Origin: Dyella terrae
Lineage (GTDB): Bacteria > Pseudomonadota > Gammaproteobacteria > Xanthomonadales > Rhodanobacteraceae
Length of the DNA: 64,000 bases
Assembly: GCF_022394535.1 (NCBI RefSeq)
Contig: NZ_CP089414.1
Coordinates: 3,844,001-3,908,000 of the forward strand
Direction: 5' to 3'
The notes below the pieces were generated by a model that saw only the letters and a list, made by a program, of their open reading frames with translations, was not told the DNA's origin and made no database searches. Below are positions 51,710 to 60,705 of this stretch, piece after piece; position 1 is the first letter of the stretch, and each line of letters starts with the position of its first letter. The position numbers and the translations under genes were made by a program.

Positions 51710-53784
51710 CGTGTGCCGCTGCTGCTGGCCGCGGCGGGCGGCAGCAAGCTGCTCGCAGGTGCGGCTGAGGCGGCTTCCGCCGGCGTGGGTGGTGCTACCG
51801 CCGGGCACCCTGCCAGCTTACGCTCGCTATGGCTGTCCGGCAGCATGTAGGTCTGGCCGATAGGCGTCAGCCAACGCGACAGGGTCACCGCATTGCCATG
51901 CTGGCGCCAGTCGTAGATCACCGCGAAGGACATCACGCGCGCCACGTACTCACGCGTTTCCTTGTACGGAATGGTGGCGATGAACAAGTCTGGCGGCAGC
52001 GTGCCACGCGCTTCCAGCCACTGGTCGACCTTGCCGGGGCCGGCGTTGTAGGCGGCACTGGCCAACCATGGCGCGCCGTTGAAGCGATCTGCCATCTGCG
52101 CGAGGTAGCGCGTGCCCAGGATGATGTTGGTGATCGGGTCGTACAGCGAGTCGCCGCCGGTCCAGGTGACGCCGTTTCGCTTGGCGACCAGGGCTGCCGT
52201 CGAGGGCAGCAACTGCATGAGGCCGCGTGCGTCAGCGCCGGAGCGCGCGTCGGCCATCCACGCACTTTCCGCGCGAAGAATGGCGTAGGCCCACGACGGA
52301 TCGATGCCTGCTTCCTTCGCCTGCGGTACCAGGCCGTCCTGGCTGGCGAGCGGGAAACGCTGCTCGTAATAGCGCAAGGCATCGCCGGTGTTGAAGGTGA
52401 ACACAGCGCGGTCGTACCAGCCGCGGCGATTGGCAAGATCGACGGCGAGTTTCAAGGTATCCGGATCGGCACCGTCGAGTGCCTGCGTCCATTCGCGGCG
52501 TGCCTGCTTGGGCAGACCGACAGCATAGAGTTCGAACGCACGCACCAGCCCCTGGTTGGCGAGCAGGGTGCGTTCGCGTTGTGGGTTGCTCTTCAGATCA
52601 AGCTGGCAGATGCCATAAGGAGCGTTGACGCGGTCGGCAGCAAGGAAGCCGAAGAAGGTCGGCTCCGCCGCCAGGCCGCCAAGCACCTGTTGTGCCTCGG
52701 CATCGCGTCCCATCTGCGTCAGCGCACGGGCGCGGAACCAGCGCCATTCACCATCCTGCTGTTGCGTGGCTGGCATGGCGTCGATGGCGGCGAGTACGGC
52801 GGTCCAGTCCTGCTGGGCCAGGGCAGCGCGCACGCGCCATTCGCGGCTCGTATCGGTCTGCACCGAGGCCGGCAACGCGATCAGGCGTGACAGCGCACTC
52901 GCGTCGTAATCGGTGGCATGGAACAAAGCCAGTGCATACATCACGCGGTTACGCTGATCCGGCGTGAACGCGAAATGGCTCTGCAGCTTCTGCCATGCAA
53001 TGTCCGCGGTGACCGACTGGCGGCGTGCCAGGCGCTCCAGCGCCAGCATGGCGGCTTGCCGGTTGCGCGGCGAGTCGGGCCACTGGTTCGCTGCCACGGT
53101 AGCGGCGCCCGCGTCACTCAACGCCGACGCGATGCGGCGCGCGGATTCGGCATCGGCCGCAGGCAGCCATGCGGCGAGGCTATTGATGGTGCCCGGCTGC
53201 ACGGCGTCGGCTGCACGGTCGATGCGGTCCCACAGACGCGGCGTGGTGAGCAGCCCCTGGTCATGCGCTGCGCTAAGCACCGGATCGCAGGCGCTTGGCA
53301 GTTTCGGCTTGGACCACAGCGCGGCAAGATCGCGATCGAAGTTGAGCTGCGTTCCCTTGCTCAACTGGGCCTGCAGGGCGTTGCAGCTGAGTGCGTCGCC
53401 GAGGCCGGGCTGGTACATCGCGAGAAAACCATCCCAGTCCTGCCGGCGTGCCAACTCGGTGAGAAAGTCGCGACGCAGGTCGCTCGTGGTGAGCTGGCCT
53501 GGATAACGCTTGATGTAGTCATCGACTTGCGGGCGCTGAATCTGGCGGATGTCATGCGTCAGCGAGGCCGCCTCAAGATACGGATACAGCGGGTAGTCCT
53601 GCAGGCTACCGGCGAGGCTGCGCCAGCTATCGCCGCCCTGCTGGGCGGCGGCATAGGCCTGTTTGAAGGCAGCGCGCTGCATCTCGGTCGGCTCGGCGGC
53701 TGCGGCCGCACCCGCCAGCCCCAGGCCAGCAACGATGATGAGCAGGCGTTGGGCGATTCGCCGCGGTGCTGCGTGCAGTGACAT
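51706..53784 (-). CDS. Soluble lytic murein transglycosylase (Slt70 type)
   Basis: Periplasmic enzyme cleaving peptidoglycan with formation of 1,6-anhydroMurNAc. 692 residues: signal peptide ending near GAAAAAEP (about 30), a long alpha-superhelical U-domain (30-480), and a C-terminal lysozyme-like domain. Catalytic Glu is near residue 506 in YAILRAESAWMADARS, followed by GLMQLLPSTA and AAYNAGPGKVDQW, all Slt signatures. The last 40 residues are an Ala/Pro/Ser-rich tail containing a single Cys, which is unusual. Upstream of the coupled NDUFA9-like gene. Confidence 0.93.
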   Translation of the reverse strand: MSLHAAPRRIAQRLLIIVAGLGLAGAAAAAEPTEMQRAAFKQAYAAAQQGGDSWRSLAGSLQDYPLYPYLEAASLTHDIRQIQRPQVDDYIKRYPGQLTTSDLRRDFLTELARRQDWDGFLAMYQPGLGDALSCNALQAQLSKGTQLNFDRDLAALWSKPKLPSACDPVLSAAHDQGLLTTPRLWDRIDRAADAVQPGTINSLAAWLPAADAESARRIASALSDAGAATVAANQWPDSPRNRQAAMLALERLARRQSVTADIAWQKLQSHFAFTPDQRNRVMYALALFHATDYDASALSRLIALPASVQTDTSREWRVRAALAQQDWTAVLAAIDAMPATQQQDGEWRWFRARALTQMGRDAEAQQVLGGLAAEPTFFGFLAADRVNAPYGICQLDLKSNPQRERTLLANQGLVRAFELYAVGLPKQARREWTQALDGADPDTLKLAVDLANRRGWYDRAVFTFNTGDALRYYEQRFPLASQDGLVPQAKEAGIDPSWAYAILRAESAWMADARSGADARGLMQLLPSTAALVAKRNGVTWTGGDSLYDPITNIILGTRYLAQMADRFNGAPWLASAAYNAGPGKVDQWLEARGTLPPDLFIATIPYKETREYVARVMSFAVIYDWRQHGNAVTLSRWLTPIGQTYMLPDSHSERKLAGCPAVAPPTPAEAASAAPASSLLPPAAASSSGTR

Positions 53785-53992
53785 GACTACTCCTTCCTTG
53801 TGCCGATACCGGCGCAGTGTAGATCGCGGTTCCGCAGAAGGCGGCGCGCTGCGCTGGACAGGGCAGGATGGCTAATGCCCGCTGAGCGCGACGTGAAACA
53901 GGCTCTTGAGCCGAAGATGTGCATGGCGTGAGCGGGTCGCCTGTTAGAATCGTCCTCCCGAGGCGCCGGGTCCGGCGCATACCAGGAAGTGC

Positions 53993-55612
53993 ATGTCGCC
54001 CCCGTCCTCGCCGTCGTCCCGCGTTGCTCCGATCGCATGGCTGATCCTCATCCTGGCCATGCTGTGTGGCGCGGTCTGGTGGTGGCGGATCGGTCGCCCT
54101 GTGTCGTTGCCTGATGCGCCGACGGCGCGCATTGCCTGCGTGTCCTATGCACCTTTCCGCAAGCCGGGCGAAACGCCGCTCGATCCGCATGCGTTCATCA
54201 GCCCCGAACGCATCGATGCGGACTTGAAGGCTCTTTCAGAGCGCTTTGATTGCGTGCGCACCTATTCGCAGGGCTTCGGCCTCAATGCCGTGCCGGCCAT
54301 CGCGCAGAAGTACGGTATGAAGGTGCTGATGGGCATCTGGCTGGGTCGCGACAAGGCATTCAACGAGCGCGAAGTGACGAACGGCATCGCCACCGCCAAG
54401 GCGTACCCGGAAGTGATCCGCGGCGTGATCGTCGGCAATGAAGTGCTGCTGCGCGGCGAGCAATCGCCGGAAGCGCTGACCGGCTATATCAAGCAAGTCC
54501 GCGATGCCTTGCATGACGAGCATGTCCCGGTGACGTATGCGGATGTGTGGGAGTTCTGGCTGCGTTATCCGCAGATTGCCGACTCGGTCGACTACATCAC
54601 CATTCACATCCTTCCGTATTGGGAAGACGAACCCGTGCCGCCGCAAGATGCGCTTCAGCACGTCGCTGCCGTCTATGCACGCATGAAGGCGCGTTTCGCA
54701 GGCCGTGCCGTGATGATCGGCGAAACGGGTTGGCCCAGCCAAGGTCGCCCGCGTCGACAAGCGAGTGCGAGTTTGGTGAACGAGGCCCGTTACCTACGCG
54801 ACTTCCTGCGCTATGCGGGTAGCGTGGACATGCCCTACAACGTGATCGAAGCCTTCGACCAACCCTGGAAGCGCGATCAGGAAGGTACGGTCGGTGGCTA
54901 CTGGGGCATCTTCGACGTCAATGCGAAACCCAAGTTCGGCATGCAAGGGCCGGTGACCGAAGAGCCGAACTGGATCGTCGGTTGGTATGCGGGTGCCGCA
55001 GGTGCGGTGCTGTTCCTGCTGACCGGTTTCTGGCGTCGTGAACTGGGCAATACGAGTAGCCGTATCGCGCTGGCGATAGCAGGTTTCGCCACAGCCACGT
55101 CTATCGCCTGGCAGGGGCGTCGGATGATCTTCGATTGCCGCAATCAACTGGAGTGGGTGTTCTCCGGCCTGCTCTGCGCGCTGGCGCTGCTTTCGGCGAT
55201 CTATCTCGCGCGCCGCATCGCTGCGCGACTGGCTGGTGCGTCGCTGCATTTGCCGGATAGGCGCCTGCGGTTCCTGTGGATGTTCGGCCTGGCGTTCTAC
55301 GATCTGCTGTTGGTCTTCGATGGCCGTTATCGCGACTTCCCGCTGGGCCTGTTCTGGCCATCGGCGGTCGGCTTCCTGATCGCCTCGCTGATGGAAACCC
55401 GCACGAATTGCGTGGTGCCCATGGTGGAGGAGCGCTTCATGAGCTGCGTGCTGCCGTTGCTCGCTGCTGTGGTGGTGGCGCAGGAGGTCGGACTCAATCC
55501 CTCGACCTGGCTATGGCTTGGCGTGAATCTCGCGACCGCCGGTGCGGTGATGATCGAGTGGCGCCGCGCCGTTCGACTGCAGGCGCACCAGGCGCAGGCA
55601 GCCCACCAATAG
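53993..55612 (+). CDS. GH17 family (beta-1,3-glucan) membrane protein
   Basis: 539 residues. A signal-anchor helix (about 14-32) is followed by a GH17-type barrel (about 45-320): acid/base Glu150 in VIVGNEVLLRGE and nucleophile Glu244 in VMIGETGWPSQGRP, both in the family context. The second part (about 325-530) has six or seven TM helices. This two-part layout matches bacterial membrane-linked GH17 proteins associated with beta-glucan synthesis or transglycosylation (NdvC type). Action would be periplasmic. The 3' end overlaps the opposite-strand gene at 55511 by 102 bases. Confidence 0.85.
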   Translation: MSPPSSPSSRVAPIAWLILILAMLCGAVWWWRIGRPVSLPDAPTARIACVSYAPFRKPGETPLDPHAFISPERIDADLKALSERFDCVRTYSQGFGLNAVPAIAQKYGMKVLMGIWLGRDKAFNEREVTNGIATAKAYPEVIRGVIVGNEVLLRGEQSPEALTGYIKQVRDALHDEHVPVTYADVWEFWLRYPQIADSVDYITIHILPYWEDEPVPPQDALQHVAAVYARMKARFAGRAVMIGETGWPSQGRPRRQASASLVNEARYLRDFLRYAGSVDMPYNVIEAFDQPWKRDQEGTVGGYWGIFDVNAKPKFGMQGPVTEEPNWIVGWYAGAAGAVLFLLTGFWRRELGNTSSRIALAIAGFATATSIAWQGRRMIFDCRNQLEWVFSGLLCALALLSAIYLARRIAARLAGASLHLPDRRLRFLWMFGLAFYDLLLVFDGRYRDFPLGLFWPSAVGFLIASLMETRTNCVVPMVEERFMSCVLPLLAAVVVAQEVGLNPSTWLWLGVNLATAGAVMIEWRRAVRLQAHQAQAAHQ

Positions 55613-55960
55613 CGCAAACGCGCCCGGCGCGAAGCAGTACAGGATCACTGCGACCAGTCCCGTTGCCGCGGCAAGCCACGCGGCGAACGGCTTCTTCCAC
55701 GACAACGCCAGCACGGCGGCGGCCAACGCCGCCCAGCCGTAGATGCCCATCTGGTAGCTGTAGGTGGCGGACATGCGCAGCGGGGCAAGAATGAAGCCCA
55801 TCACCGTTGCGTGCCGCGCGGTGCATTCGAGCGACTTCATCGTATCGCACAGGTGCGCGACGTCCGGCGATTCGACCAAGCCGTAGCGCAGCGCATAGGC
55901 GATCACGCCGATGATGATCAGCGACAGCCATGGCAAGGTCAGGCGTAGGATTCGTTTCAT
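55511..55960 (-). CDS. Unrecognised small membrane protein
   Basis: 149 residues with four hydrophobic segments (LTLPWLSLIIIGVIAYALR, HATVMGFILAPLRMSA, GWAALAAAVLALSW and LAAATGLVAVILYCFAPGAF) and a polar C-terminus. I do not recognise the family. Its last 34 codons are antisense to the end of the GH17 gene, and its ATG 55960 overlaps the stop of the nuclease-fold gene by ATGA, so it is the second gene of that operon. A charged loop ESPDVAHLCDTMKSLECTARH with two Cys lies between TM1 and TM2 (cited in short: HLCDTMKSLECTARH). Possibly linked functionally to the neighbour GH17. Confidence 0.65.
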   Translation of the reverse strand: MKRILRLTLPWLSLIIIGVIAYALRYGLVESPDVAHLCDTMKSLECTARHATVMGFILAPLRMSATYSYQMGIYGWAALAAAVLALSWKKPFAAWLAAATGLVAVILYCFAPGAFALLVGCLRLVRLQSNGAAPLDHHRTGGREIHAKP

Positions 55961-56766
55961 CGGCGCGTTCGGTACATGCGGGGGGCGATATGGCCGGGCA
56001 GGCGGATTTCAGCCGCGATCGGCAAGTGGTCGGAGAAAGCCTGCGGCAGCGCCCACACTTTGTCGAGATGGATCTTCTCGGACGTGAGAATATGGTCCAA
56101 CGCGCGCTTAGGTTTCCAACTGGGAAAGGTGGGCGTCGATTGGTCGGGTGGCACGAGGCTCGATGTGGCGAACAGATGCTTCATCTCCGCGCTGCGCACC
56201 TCGGTATTGAGGTCGCCCATCAGCACCGCATGCGGATAGTCCTGCAAGAGCTCCGCGATAAAGCCGAGCTGCTTGGCGCGGGCGGGTGCGCTCAGCGAGA
56301 GATGGGCAATCATCACCGCCAGTGCATCGGTACCTTCGCCAAAACGCGCCAGTAGCGCACCGCGCCCGGGAATGCGGCTGGGCAACGGATAGTCGAGCAC
56401 GCTGGTGGGCTCAATGCGGCTGATCAGGCCGTTGGCGGAGTGGGCCAGACGGGCCATCGGACGATTGGGCTGATGGCTCCAGAACGGCATGCCCGCCGCT
56501 TCGGCGAGGTAGCGCGTCTGGTTGAGGAAGCCTGAGCGCAGACTACCGGCATCGGCTTCTTGCAGGCCGATGACGTCGAACTGCGGCAGCACTTCAGCCA
56601 GCCGATCGAGATTCTCCAGCTTGCTGCGACCCGGCAGCACCGCATTGATGCTGCGGGTGAGGTATTCGCTGTACCGCTGCACGCTGGCACCGGCCAGGAT
56701 ATTGCAGCTCAGCAGGCGCAAACGTCGCTCTGGAGCGGGGGCGGTGGAGGTATCGGGGCGATTCAT
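55957..56766 (-). CDS. Endonuclease/exonuclease/phosphatase family protein
   Basis: 269 residues, DNase I-like fold. Catalytic motifs in order: LRLLSCNILAG (Asn), VIGLQEADAG (metal Glu), MIAHLSLSAPARAKQ (His), VLMGDLNTEV (Asp, Asn), RALDHILTS (Asp) and FSDHLPIAAEI (SDH with the general base His). No signal peptide is apparent, so it is probably cytoplasmic. Substrate could be DNA, phosphoinositide-like or other phosphodiesters. First gene of a two-gene operon with the small membrane protein. Confidence 0.85.
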   Translation of the reverse strand: MNRPDTSTAPAPERRLRLLSCNILAGASVQRYSEYLTRSINAVLPGRSKLENLDRLAEVLPQFDVIGLQEADAGSLRSGFLNQTRYLAEAAGMPFWSHQPNRPMARLAHSANGLISRIEPTSVLDYPLPSRIPGRGALLARFGEGTDALAVMIAHLSLSAPARAKQLGFIAELLQDYPHAVLMGDLNTEVRSAEMKHLFATSSLVPPDQSTPTFPSWKPKRALDHILTSEKIHLDKVWALPQAFSDHLPIAAEIRLPGHIAPRMYRTRR

Positions 56767-56794
56767 CAGGCGGGCAAGGTAGTCGCAAAAGGTT

Positions 56795-56819
56795 GACCGC
56801 CGCCATCGTGGCGGCGGTC
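56795..56819 (-). terminator. Terminator after dsbA
   Basis: Perfect 11-base stem GACCGCCGCCA / TGGCGGCGGTC with loop TCG, 60 bases past the stop of the first DsbA gene. On the minus strand AACCTTTTGC follows, consistent with a factor-independent terminator. Confidence 0.75.
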
Positions 56820-56881
56820 AGACGCTGGAAACGTCAAGGATGCCCGTCCGGTTGTGAACGCGGGGAAAGCTCCTACGGGGC

Positions 56882-57526
56882 TTACTTGGCGTTGGTTAGC
56901 TCGCGCTTGGCCAGCCACTGGGTAACGGCCGACAGCTCGTCCAGCGTCTTCACGTTGGCGGTGCGGTACTTGCCATCGACCACGATGGTCGGCGTGCCGT
57001 CTACCTGCCAGGCCTTCACCAGCTCCATATCCTTGCGGATCTGCTGGGTCACCTCGTCGGAGGCGGCGATGCGCATGAAGTCGTCGCGCTTCACGCCGTG
57101 AGCAGCGTAGAAGTCGGCCAGCTCATCCAGGGTGGAGATCGGGTAGTGCTCGTCGAACTTGGCCTTGAACAGCTCCAAATGCGTCTGTTCCGCCACGCCC
57201 AGCTTCCGCGCCGCGTAGTAAGCGCGGGCGTACGGCACCCATTCGTCACTGAAGGCGGCCGGAAGCAGCTTGAACGTCACGCCCGGCGGCAGTTGCTTGC
57301 GCATCTGGTCCGCGATGGGGGCGAAGTGGGCGCAGTGGACGCAGCCGTAGGAGAACACCTCGACCACTTCCACCTTGCCTTCGTTACTGACGCGATGGGC
57401 GGGGGCCGGCAGCGTCACGTACTCGGTGCCGTCGGTATACGGTGCGGCGTCATTGGTGCCAGTTGCCGTGCAGGCGCTGGCAAGCAGCAGGCCGGCAATG
57501 AGGCTCAGCGCGCGCAGGGGGGGCAA
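56882..57526 (-). CDS. dsbA: DsbA-type thiol:disulfide oxidoreductase, start disrupted at poly-C
   Basis: Periplasmic disulfide-forming protein, thioredoxin fold with inserted helical domain. The redox pair is C-V-H-C in FSYGCVHCAHF, and the cis-Pro loop is VDGTPTIVVDG. Body length fits DsbA. The open frame starts at TTG 57526 as LPPLRALSLIAGLLLASACT, a signal/lipobox core lacking a basic n-region. An ATG at 57539 reads MFKRFA and is one base out of frame across a run of seven C (57517-57523 on this strand). With six C the product starts MFKRFAPLRALSLIAGLLLA, an ideal signal sequence. I infer an indel. Followed by a terminator; the second DsbA-like gene lies 65 bases upstream. Confidence 0.85.
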   Translation of the reverse strand: MPPLRALSLIAGLLLASACTATGTNDAAPYTDGTEYVTLPAPAHRVSNEGKVEVVEVFSYGCVHCAHFAPIADQMRKQLPPGVTFKLLPAAFSDEWVPYARAYYAARKLGVAEQTHLELFKAKFDEHYPISTLDELADFYAAHGVKRDDFMRIAASDEVTQQIRKDMELVKAWQVDGTPTIVVDGKYRTANVKTLDELSAVTQWLAKRELTNAK

Positions 57527-57591
57527 AACGCTTGAACATGGGTCGTACTCTTTGAGTGTGGCTGAGGGGGGGAGAGGTTATTCGGCGCGGC

Positions 57592-58455
57592 TTACTTGCC
57601 GGCCGCTTCCTTGGACACCAGCCACTTCACAAGTTCGATCGTCTGGTCGTAACCACCGGCCGAGCCCGGCGTCAGGCGGTACTTGCCATCGACGATGATG
57701 GTCGGGGTGGAATCCACGCCGTAGGCCTTCATCAGGTCGTCCGAGCGCTTCACCTTGGTGTTGATGGCGAACGAGCTGGCTACCGCTACGAATTCCTTCG
57801 GATCGGCGCCGAACTTGGCATAGACCTTGGCGGCGTCGTCCAGCGTGGGCAGTGCGGAGGCTGGCTTGAGGCTGGTTTCGGTCTTCATGGCGCTCAGTTC
57901 CTTCGTCGTCCACACGGCGTCATACATGGCGTCGTTGGCCTTGTCGGCCACGCCCAGCGCCTGCGCGGTGAGGAACGCGCGCTGCAGCATCGGCCAGTTC
58001 TCCTGCGGCATGAACGACGCCGGCAGGTAGGCAATGGAAGCGTTGGCAGGCAGCTGCTTCACCAGCTCGTTCATGGTCGGGTGGAACGCGCTGCAGGCCG
58101 GGCAGCCGTACGAGAACACTTCGGCCACTTCGATCTTATTGGTGTCGCTGACCTTGGCCTGTGCCGGCTCGATGCGGAAGTAGTGCTTGCCCTCCACCCA
58201 CTTGCCGTCATCCACAAACGGTGTGGCCGGGGCGGCGGGGGCGGCCGGAGCCTGTGCCGTGGTGCTGGCAGCGGCCGGCGCGGCCGTGCTGGCGGCTGCC
58301 GGAGTGGCGGCCGTGGAGGCGGCCGCCGGTGGCTGTGCGGCTGGCGCGGTGGCTGCCGGCGCCGGCTGCGGGGCCTGGCGAGCGTTGTCGTTGTTGTTGC
58401 TGCAGGCGGCGAGCGCGAGCAGGGCGGTACACATGAACGACAGACGCTTCAGCAT
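57592..58455 (-). CDS. DsbA-family lipoprotein with Ala/Pro-rich linker
   Basis: A second DsbA-like protein, 287 residues from ATG 58455. Lipobox LALAACSNNN (Cys near 18), then about 65 residues of Ala/Pro/Thr-rich linker, then the thioredoxin fold with C-P-A-C in FSYGCPACSAF and cis-Pro in VDSTPTIIVDG. The linker suggests tethering to the membrane with reach into the periplasm. Tandem DsbA proteins are common in Xanthomonadaceae. Downstream of cytochrome c4 on the same strand, so a shared transcript is likely: cyt c4, DsbA2, DsbA1. Start by GGATCACC is weak; the frame upstream is not family-like. Confidence 0.9.
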   Translation of the reverse strand: MLKRLSFMCTALLALAACSNNNDNARQAPQPAPAATAPAAQPPAAASTAATPAAASTAAPAAASTTAQAPAAPAAPATPFVDDGKWVEGKHYFRIEPAQAKVSDTNKIEVAEVFSYGCPACSAFHPTMNELVKQLPANASIAYLPASFMPQENWPMLQRAFLTAQALGVADKANDAMYDAVWTTKELSAMKTETSLKPASALPTLDDAAKVYAKFGADPKEFVAVASSFAINTKVKRSDDLMKAYGVDSTPTIIVDGKYRLTPGSAGGYDQTIELVKWLVSKEAAGK

Positions 58456-58524
58456 GGTGATCCTCAATACTTTCACTTGGCTTGTAACGGACACGCCGGC
58501 CAACGGCCGGCGTGTCGGGGGCGT

Positions 58525-59292
58525 TTACTTGGCGGCGGAAGGGCCCGCGCCTTCGGCGGCGTGCAGGCCTTCGACATAACTGGCGACGGCGGCGATGTCC
58601 TTCTCGTCCAGCTTCTTGGCGATGCCCGGCATGATCTGCGCGTGGGCATCCTCGCCCCAGACGGTGCCGTCGTGCCAAGCCTTCAGCGTGGCCTCGATGT
58701 ACTGCGCGTGCTGGCTGGTGAGTTGCGGGTACATCGCGCCCGGGTTGCCGCGGCCATCAATGCTGTGGCACGCCATGCAGGCCGGTACGCCCTTGCTGGT
58801 ATCGCCCTGGCGGTAGAGCTGCTGGCCGCGCTCGACCAGTGCCTGGTCGGCCACGCCCGGGAGCGCGCTCTTGCTGGCGAAGTAAGCGCCGATGTCATGC
58901 ATGTCCTGCTCGGACAGCGGTGTGGCCATGCCGAGCATGATCGGGTTCTGGCGCTTGCCGGACTTGAAGCTAGCGAGCTGGTGGACGATGTACGCCTCAC
59001 TTTGGCCAGCGAGCTTGGGGTACTGGGGGTCGGTCGAGTTGCCGTCCATGCCGTGGCAGGCGCCGCAGACAGCGGCTTTACCCTGGCCGGCGGTGGCGTC
59101 ACCCGGTTTCACGGCGGCAGTGGCTTCGGCCGGCTTGGCGGCTTGTTCGGCGGCAGCAGGGGTGGCGGAGGTGGCCGCCGGGGCGGGATTCTTGGCTTCC
59201 TGGGCGAAGATCGCTCCGGAAGACAACGCAAAAACGAGGGCTACGGCATAACGAACTACAGCGGGCCGGAAACCGGCAGGCCGAAAACTCAT
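58525..59292 (-). CDS. Diheme cytochrome c4
   Basis: Exported electron carrier, 255 residues. Signal peptide (about 30 residues, [12 protein letters not shown]), an Ala/Pro linker of about 35 residues, and two homologous c-type domains with heme sites [10 protein letters not shown] and [11 protein letters not shown]. Axial Met are in NPIMLGMA and AQIMPGIA. Cytochrome c4 donates electrons to terminal oxidases, here probably the aa3 or a cbb3 enzyme. ATG 59292 is chosen: it starts [15 protein letters not shown] with a basic n-region. Divergent from engB. Confidence 0.92.
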   Translation of the reverse strand: MSFRPAGFRPAVVRYAVALVFALSSGAIFAQEAKNPAPAATSATPAAAEQAAKPAEATAAVKPGDATAGQGKAAVCGACHGMDGNSTDPQYPKLAGQSEAYIVHQLASFKSGKRQNPIMLGMATPLSEQDMHDIGAYFASKSALPGVADQALVERGQQLYRQGDTSKGVPACMACHSIDGRGNPGAMYPQLTSQHAQYIEATLKAWHDGTVWGEDAHAQIMPGIAKKLDEKDIAAVASYVEGLHAAEGAGPSAAK

Positions 59293-59402
59293 ACACTTGT
59301 CTCCCGAAATACTGCTGTGGCTGCACGGTCCGCGCTGGCCAGCACGTCCGCAACTGGCAGAAACTCCCGGATTATCTCTGCGCCACCTTACCTGGTCAAA
59401 CC

Positions 59403-60038
59403 ATGTCCAATCCATTGCAGGGAGCCCAGTTTGTACTGGCCGCCCACCAAATTTCGCAGCTTCCGAGTGACGATGGCGCCGAAGTCGCGTTCGCCGGTCG
59501 CTCCAACGCCGGCAAGTCCAGCGCGCTCAATACCTTGACAGCGCATCGCGGGCTTGCGCGCACTTCGAAAACACCCGGTCGCACGCAGCAGATGGTGGCG
59601 TTTTCGCTGCCTCCGTTGGCCCAGGGTGAAGGCGTGCCTGCGCTGCAGGCGCGACTAATTGACCTACCCGGCTATGGCTACGCCAAGGTGCCCGAAGCCC
59701 TGCGCGAGCATTGGAAGAAGGAGATCGATGCTTATCTGCATCAGCGCCGCAGCCTGCGCGGTGTGGTGTTGATCGCCGATATTCGCCATCCGCTCAAGGA
59801 CTTCGACCGGATGATGCTGGACTTCTGCTTCGCCACGCACCTGCCTTGCCACCTGTTGCTGACCAAGGCGGACAAATTGTCGCGGAACCAGGCCGCGCAG
59901 GCGCTGGCGGCGCTGCGCAAGGAGTTCGCCGCTGGCGGCATACAGGCGACGGCTCAGGTGTTTTCCTCGCAGGCACGGACCGGCGTGGAGGAAGCGCGCG
60001 ACATGGTGATGCGTCTGCTCAACACGCCGCGACAATAA
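59403..60038 (+). CDS. engB: Ribosome biogenesis GTPase (EngB/YsxC/YihA)
   Basis: Essential small GTPase acting in 50S subunit assembly. 211 residues. G1 motif [12 protein letters not shown], Thr of G2 in TPGRTQQ, G3 [11 protein letters not shown]4 TKAD in [10 protein letters not shown] and a G5-like FSSQARTG. The N-terminal [16 protein letters not shown] is also family-specific. Between G2 and G3 there are about ten extra residues ([14 protein letters not shown]). Start ATG 59403 follows the divergent cytochrome c4 gene. Confidence 0.95.
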   Translation: MSNPLQGAQFVLAAHQISQLPSDDGAEVAFAGRSNAGKSSALNTLTAHRGLARTSKTPGRTQQMVAFSLPPLAQGEGVPALQARLIDLPGYGYAKVPEALREHWKKEIDAYLHQRRSLRGVVLIADIRHPLKDFDRMMLDFCFATHLPCHLLLTKADKLSRNQAAQALAALRKEFAAGGIQATAQVFSSQARTGVEEARDMVMRLLNTPRQ

Positions 60039-60069
60039 AGCATGCGCCGGCATGGCCGGCGCTGCGTTT

Positions 60070-60564
60070 TCAGCGCTTGTCGAGCGCGTCCATGAAGATG
60101 GCGCACAGTGCTTCCATGCCAGCGCGATCTTCGTCGTCGAAGCGGGCCACGGACGGGCTATCCACATCCCATACGCCGAACAGACTGCCATCACCACGCA
60201 CCAGCGGCACGACAATCTCCGATTGTGACGCTGCATCGCAGGCGATGTGCCCGTCGAACGCGTGGACGTCGCGCACGACTTGCGTTTCACGCGTCTGCGC
60301 GGCGGTGCCGCACACGCCGCGACCCAGTGCGATGCGGATGCAGGCCGGCTTGCCTTGGAACGGCCCCACTACCAACTCGGTGCCGTCGTAGAGATAGAAG
60401 CCACACCAGTTGAGATCGGGAACGCCGTGATAGATCAGCGCGGAGAAATTCGCCGCATTGGCGATCATGTCCGGCTCGCCTTCGATCAGGCCGCGGGCCT
60501 GGCTGCACAGGTCTTCGTACTGTTCGTGTTTGCTGGCGTAGGCCTGCGTCTTCACTTCATACAT
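60070..60564 (-). CDS. Free methionine-R-sulfoxide reductase (GAF domain)
   Basis: 164 residues, a single GAF domain of the fRMsr/YebR/YtsP type, which reduces free Met-R-sulfoxide with thioredoxin. Three active Cys positions are kept: KPACIRI, GRGVCGTAAQT and HIACDAASQSEIVVPL, matching Cys84, Cys94 and Cys118 of the E. coli enzyme. Also NWCGFYLYDG and the end VWDVDSPSVARFDDED. ATG 60564 starts MYEVKTQAYASKHEQYEDL as expected. Divergent from bioD with 141 bases between. Confidence 0.9.
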   Translation of the reverse strand: MYEVKTQAYASKHEQYEDLCSQARGLIEGEPDMIANAANFSALIYHGVPDLNWCGFYLYDGTELVVGPFQGKPACIRIALGRGVCGTAAQTRETQVVRDVHAFDGHIACDAASQSEIVVPLVRGDGSLFGVWDVDSPSVARFDDEDRAGMEALCAIFMDALDKR

Positions 60565-60705
60565 GGGATCGGATCCTCTTGAGTCGTCCGGCGTCGCTGG
60601 CGTCAGGGGCGCGAGGCGCGGGCGGTCGAGCACAAAGGACGTATTATGCGCCGGTGAGGCGCCGTCGGCACGGCAGTGCCAGGCTCCGCCATCAGGGGAA
60701 AGCTC

